From Streptomyces sp. NBRC 110611 (GTDB taxonomy: Bacteria; Actinomycetota; Actinomycetes; Streptomycetales; Streptomycetaceae): DNA of 64,000 nucleotides. Position 1 is the first letter of the stretch; every line of letters starts with the position of its first letter. The notes under the pieces are model-generated. The model was given only the letters and a program-made list of their open reading frames with translations, did no database searches and was not told the origin of the DNA. This document shows positions 60,699 through 64,000 of this stretch, one piece after another. The stretch spans positions 257,922-321,921 of the forward strand of contig NZ_BBUY01000004.1 of the NCBI RefSeq assembly GCF_001590865.1. The letters run 5' to 3'. Made by a program: the position numbers and the translations under genes.

Positions 60699-61233
60699 TC
60701 GCCTCGGTCGTGTCGGTCTCGCCCAGCCGCGGGAAGACCCTCTCCAGGCTGTTGCGGTGGGACGTCTCGTCCAGGTCGGTCATGGCGTCGGTGGCAAGGG
60801 TGACGTGGTAGCCGTGCTCGTGCGCCGCACGGGCGGTGGACTCCACGCCGAAGCTGGTGGCGATGCCGCCGAGGACGATCTGGGTGACGCCCCGGCGGCG
60901 CAGCTCCAGATCCAGATTCGTGCCGTGGAAGGCCCCCCAGTGCTGCTTGGTGACCACGATGTCGCCGGGCTGCCGGTCGAGTTCGGGCACCAGCTCCGCC
61001 CAGTCGGCGGGCGGGGTGCCGCCCCGCAGCGGGGCCTCGGTACGGCCGGGAGCGACGCCGGTGACGTTCACCAGGACGACGGGCAGCGCACGCGCCCGGA
61101 ACGCCGCGGCCAGCCGGGCGCCGCGCTCGATGACGTCGGCGGCGGGCAGCGGAGCGGTGGGCAGGGCGGTGATGCCCTTCTGAAGGTCGATCAGAACCAG
61201 GGCGGTGGTGCGGTCGAGGGTGGTGGCGGGCAT
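60679..61233 (-). CDS. Isochorismatase-family hydrolase, catalytic Cys absent
   Basis: The 184-residue protein has the family pattern TALVLIDLQKGI (Asp), VVTKQHWGAFHGTNLDLELRRRGV (Lys) and LGGIATSFGVESTARAAHEHGY. In cysteine hydrolases the last motif has Cys before Val; here it is Gly. It may therefore act like true isochorismatases/PhzD-type vinyl-ether hydrolases, which do not need Cys, or have lost activity. It lies 44 bp downstream of the MFS gene in the MarR operon. Confidence 0.82.
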   Translation of the reverse strand: MPATTLDRTTALVLIDLQKGITALPTAPLPAADVIERGARLAAAFRARALPVVLVNVTGVAPGRTEAPLRGGTPPADWAELVPELDRQPGDIVVTKQHWGAFHGTNLDLELRRRGVTQIVLGGIATSFGVESTARAAHEHGYHVTLATDAMTDLDETSHRNSLERVFPRLGETDTTEAIIGLLG

Positions 61234-61277
61234 GAGGCACTCCTAAGGGAGAGTCGGGTGAATTGCGGGGGACCGGG

Positions 61278-62714
61278 TCACGGCTCCTGACGGGCGCGCA
61301 ACGTACGGTCGGTGAGGGTCAGGGCGAGCAGCAGCACGCCCAGGACGACGCCGATGACGGCGATCTGATGCAGTCCGGGGTCCGAGGCACGCTGCCCGTA
61401 CAGCAGGCCGATCAGGCTGGAGGCGACGATCGCGCCGAGGTACTGGGCGGTGCGCTGCAGCCCGGCGGCCGCGCCCACGCCGTCCGCCGGGGCCTGGGCG
61501 TACACGGCGGCCTGATTGCCGGTGGCGGCCAGGCCCTGCGGGATGCCGACGAGCGCGCCGGCGCACAGCAGCACCGGCAGCGGGCTGTCGCCCCGCAGCA
61601 GCAGGAAGACCGCGCTGCCGGCCGTGAGACAGGCCGCGGCGGCGGTCAGCGGGGCACGGATGCCCCGCGTACGGGCGCCGGCGATCGAGCAGAGGGCGGC
61701 CGCGCCGGACATCGGCAGCATGACCAGGCCGGCATGGAACGGCGAGTAGCCATGCGCCTCCTCCAGCCACTGGCTGAAGCCGTAGAGGACGCAGTAGATG
61801 ACCAGGTACGTCAGCCCCTGCCGGAGGTAGGTGCGGACCAGGGCGCCGTTACGGGCCAGCATCCGCAGATCGAGGAACGGAGCGGGGTGGCGCAGCTGCC
61901 ACCAGACCAGGGCGGCGGTGAGCACACCGGCGGGTGCCAGCAGCGGCCACCGGGGGTCCTCCAGCCGCAGCAGGAAGAACATCGCGCAGGTCAGCGCACC
62001 GGCGAAGAGGCCGATGCCCAGCGGGTCGAGAGAGCCCGGGGTCCCGGTGCGCTCACCCCGCGCGCCGCGGTCGGCCGGGAGCCAGGCCAGCGCACCGGCC
62101 AGCGCGAGCAGCGCCAGCGGGACGTTGATCGCGAACACCGCCCGCCAGCCCGCGGCCGCGGTCAGCAGCCCGCCGAGGGCGGGTCCGACGGCGGCGCTGC
62201 CCAGCGCGGCCAGCGAGAGCCGTCCGAGGACCCGGCGCGGGGTGGGGCGTCCCACCCTCCGGGACTCGGCGCGCAGCAGTGCCATCGCCGCGGGGTAGGC
62301 GGCCGAGGTACCGAGACCGAGGACGACCCGGGAGACGATCAGCAGCGTGAAGGTAGGCGCCAGCGCACCGATCAGCCCCGCGGCGCAGACGCTGAGCGCG
62401 CCCGCGATGAAGACCCGGCGCGGGCCGACACGGTCGGCGAGCCGCCCCATCGAGGGCTGGCCCACCGCACTGGAGAGGTACATCACGGAGATCAGCCAGA
62501 CGGTGTCCGCGGCACCGGCGCGGAAGTCCTGGCCGATGGCCACCAGAGCGGTGGCGATCATCGTGGAGTTGAGGGGGTTGAGCAGCGAGCCGAGCAGCAG
62601 CGGCGTCATCAGCCGGGCGCCGAAGTCGCGCCCGGCGCCGGCGGGTCCACCCTCATGGTCCGACGGGGCCTCCGCCGGTAACGGTGCCGGCCGCCCCGTT
62701 GACGGATCACTCAT
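61278..62714 (-). CDS. MFS drug/proton antiporter
   Basis: The 478-residue transporter has 12-14 helices, motif A GRLADRVGPRRVFIAGAL after the second helix and a C-like motif ALGSAAVGPALGGLLTAAAGWRAVFAINVPLALLAL, as in DHA-type multidrug exporters. Its start overlaps the MarR stop (ATGA), so the regulator controls it directly. The isochorismatase-like gene follows. Confidence 0.9.
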   Translation of the reverse strand: MSDPSTGRPAPLPAEAPSDHEGGPAGAGRDFGARLMTPLLLGSLLNPLNSTMIATALVAIGQDFRAGAADTVWLISVMYLSSAVGQPSMGRLADRVGPRRVFIAGALSVCAAGLIGALAPTFTLLIVSRVVLGLGTSAAYPAAMALLRAESRRVGRPTPRRVLGRLSLAALGSAAVGPALGGLLTAAAGWRAVFAINVPLALLALAGALAWLPADRGARGERTGTPGSLDPLGIGLFAGALTCAMFFLLRLEDPRWPLLAPAGVLTAALVWWQLRHPAPFLDLRMLARNGALVRTYLRQGLTYLVIYCVLYGFSQWLEEAHGYSPFHAGLVMLPMSGAAALCSIAGARTRGIRAPLTAAAACLTAGSAVFLLLRGDSPLPVLLCAGALVGIPQGLAATGNQAAVYAQAPADGVGAAAGLQRTAQYLGAIVASSLIGLLYGQRASDPGLHQIAVIGVVLGVLLLALTLTDRTLRARQEP

Positions 62715-63160
62715 GCCGATACCTCGCTCCGCTCCTGCACCAGGCGCTGGATCAGCCCGGTGGCGGCTGCCAGGGTCTGCTGTTCCTCCGGGGTGAGCCG
62801 GTCGGCGATGGCCAGCGCGAGCCAGTCCCGCTTGGCCCGACGCAGCCGGTCGATCATCCGGCGGCCCTCGTCGGTGAGGGAGAAGACCACCTGGCGGCCG
62901 TCCGTCGGATGCGGGCTGCGGACCAGGATCCCGCGCTCCTCCAGCGCGCCGACGGTCAGCCGCATGGACTGCGGGCGCACCAGCTCGGCACGGGCCAGCG
63001 CGGCGATGGTGGCCGGCCCGTCGTGGGCGATCCGTCTGGCCACCGAGCGCTGGCTCGGGGTGAGCTCGCCCTCCGGGGAGGCGGCACGCAGATGGCGCAT
63101 CAGCTGCGCGACGGTCGCACTCAGCTCCGTCGCCAGGCGTTCCTGAGTCGTGTCCGGCAT
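62711..63160 (-). CDS. MarR-family regulator
   Basis: The 149-residue protein has the winged helix ELTPSQRSVARRIAHDGPATIAALARAELVRPQSMRLTVGALEERGILVRSPHPTDGRQVVFSLTDEGRRMI with the conserved D-x-R in the wing. It should repress the MFS exporter operon it heads and respond to a small ligand. A perfect 14-bp palindrome 27-40 bp upstream is the likely operator. Confidence 0.9.
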   Translation of the reverse strand: MPDTTQERLATELSATVAQLMRHLRAASPEGELTPSQRSVARRIAHDGPATIAALARAELVRPQSMRLTVGALEERGILVRSPHPTDGRQVVFSLTDEGRRMIDRLRRAKRDWLALAIADRLTPEEQQTLAAATGLIQRLVQERSEVSA

Positions 63161-63183
63161 GTCGCCACCCTAGAACTCCAACA

Positions 63184-63202
63184 GGAAAACTTGCAAGTTT
63201 CC
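63184..63202. promoter_or_regulatory. MarR-type operator palindrome
   Basis: AAACTTGCAAGTTT (63187-63200) is perfectly self-complementary, with GGA and CC extending the dyad. It resembles known MarR-family sites in size and AT content and lies directly upstream of the regulator. Confidence 0.6.
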
Positions 63203-63348
63203 CTGCCGAAATCCCCGATCTCCTTCCCACCCTCCCGTGGGCGCCACGGCGAAGATGCTCTTGCCACGGTCCATGGCGCGGCTTACGGTCACCTCCACAC
63301 GCGTAGACCGCGTGGAAGCAGGCTGACGCATCGACAAAGGAGCAGCTC

Positions 63349-64000
63349 ATGGCCGATGTTGTGCGTGCCGCACTGGTCCAGGCCGCCTGGACCGGCGACA
63401 CCGAATCGATGATCGCGAAGCATGAGGAGTACGCCAGGGCGGCGGCCGCGCAGGGTGCGAAGGTGATCGGCTTCCAGGAGGTCTTCAACGCCCCGTACTT
63501 CTGCCAGGTCCAGGAGCCGGAGCACTACCGCTGGGCCGAGCCGGTACCCGACGGCCCGACCGTACGGCGTATGCAGGACCTCGCCCGCGAGACCGGCATG
63601 GTCATCGTCGTCCCGGTCTTCGAGATCGAGCAGTCCGGCTTCTACTACAACACCGCGGCCGTCATCGACGCCGACGGCACCGTCCTCGGCAAGTACCGCA
63701 AGCACCACATCCCGCAGGTCAGGGGATTCTGGGAGAAGTACTACTTCAAGCCGGGGAACGCCGGCTGGCCGGTCTTCGACACCGCCGTCGGCAAGGTCGG
63801 CGTCTACATCTGCTACGACCGCCACTTCCCCGAAGGATGGCGGCAGTTGGGCCTCAACGGCGCCCAGCTCGTCTACAACCCCTCTGCCACCTCCCGCGGC
63901 CTCTCCGCCTACCTGTGGCAACTGGAGCAGCCCGCGGCAGCCGTCGCCAACGAGTACTTCGTCGCCGCGATCAACCGGGTCGGCGTCGAGGAGTACGGCG
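63349..64000 (+). CDS. Nitrilase-superfamily amidohydrolase (beta-ureidopropionase-like), partial
   Basis: The first 217 residues are present; the window ends inside the gene. The catalytic triad is visible: Glu in GFQEVFNAPYFC, Lys in KYRKHHIPQVRGFWEKYYF and Cys in VYICYDRHFPEGWR. The HHIPQ/EKYYF segment fits the N-carbamoyl-beta-alanine / N-carbamoylputrescine amidase group, so reductive pyrimidine degradation or polyamine formation is likely. ATG 63349 has AAAGGAG seven bases upstream. Confidence 0.9.
   Translation, partial: MADVVRAALVQAAWTGDTESMIAKHEEYARAAAAQGAKVIGFQEVFNAPYFCQVQEPEHYRWAEPVPDGPTVRRMQDLARETGMVIVVPVFEIEQSGFYYNTAAVIDADGTVLGKYRKHHIPQVRGFWEKYYFKPGNAGWPVFDTAVGKVGVYICYDRHFPEGWRQLGLNGAQLVYNPSATSRGLSAYLWQLEQPAAAVANEYFVAAINRVGVEEYG

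Overview
The window is high-GC actinobacterial DNA, almost certainly from a Streptomyces chromosome. The signs are strong G/C bias at third codon positions, many GTG starts, ATGA/GTGA-coupled operons, rare TTA leucine codons confined to secondary-metabolism genes, and Streptomyces-typical families (RNase Sa-like enzyme, XRE-cupin regulator with a small membrane partner, StrR-family activator). No rRNA, tRNA, CRISPR array, transposase or integrase was recognised.

Layout. (1) 0-6.5 kb: a purine/glyoxylate block with malate synthase, a MobA-like nucleotidyltransferase, an IclR regulator resembling AllR, allantoinase, and a 57-codon remnant of allantoicase. Malate synthase and allantoinase share an operator-like motif. 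(2) 6.5-8.1 kb: XRE-cupin regulator with its small membrane protein, and a secreted RNase Sa-like ribonuclease. (3) 8.4-15 kb: a sugar-acid/sugar operon with KDPG-type aldolase, GntR regulator, CUT2-type ABC importer (lipoprotein, permease, ATPase), ROK kinase and a membrane-anchored protein.

(4) 15-37 kb: an uncharacterised biosynthetic gene cluster. A left-pointing run of ten genes encodes a discrete acyl carrier protein, an FkbH-type glyceryl loading enzyme, a GNAT protein, a free-standing NRPS condensation-type acyltransferase, a HAD phosphatase, an NDP-sugar 4,6-dehydratase-like SDR, a class III aminotransferase, an alpha/alpha-barrel protein, a GT4 glycosyltransferase and a PMP-type sugar 3-dehydratase with His at the usual Lys. 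Divergent from it are a UDP-GlcNAc 2-epimerase and a luciferase-like oxidoreductase. A second left-pointing block encodes a hypothetical protein, an amine-oxidase-like flavoprotein, a small protein, an ABC-2 exporter (two permeases and an ATPase), a GMC oxidoreductase, an EspR-like XRE regulator and a StrR-family activator. A near-perfect 29-bp StrR-type operator lies upstream of the GMC gene, and four genes carry TTA codons. My inference is an amino/deoxy-sugar metabolite carrying a carrier-protein-derived (probably glyceryl) acyl group joined by the condensation enzyme. There is no PKS or ketosynthase, unlike most FkbH pathways.

(5) 37-46 kb: a partly decayed segment with an intact PLP decarboxylase-like gene, a frameshifted DUF3326 gene, a flavin oxidoreductase interrupted by TAG and an apparent deletion, a large hypothetical gene, a two-domain GNAT protein and a badly broken beta-propeller gene. 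(6) 46-64 kb: mostly core or conserved genes: PcaL-like fusion (with Asp in place of the nucleophile Ser), metallo-hydrolase, exonuclease III, a GluABCD-like amino-acid importer, glutathionyl-hydroquinone-reductase-like protein, ATP-dependent DNA ligase, polysaccharide deacetylase, gamma-glutamyltransferase, amidase, isochorismatase-like protein, an MFS/MarR pair and a nitrilase-family enzyme cut by the window end.
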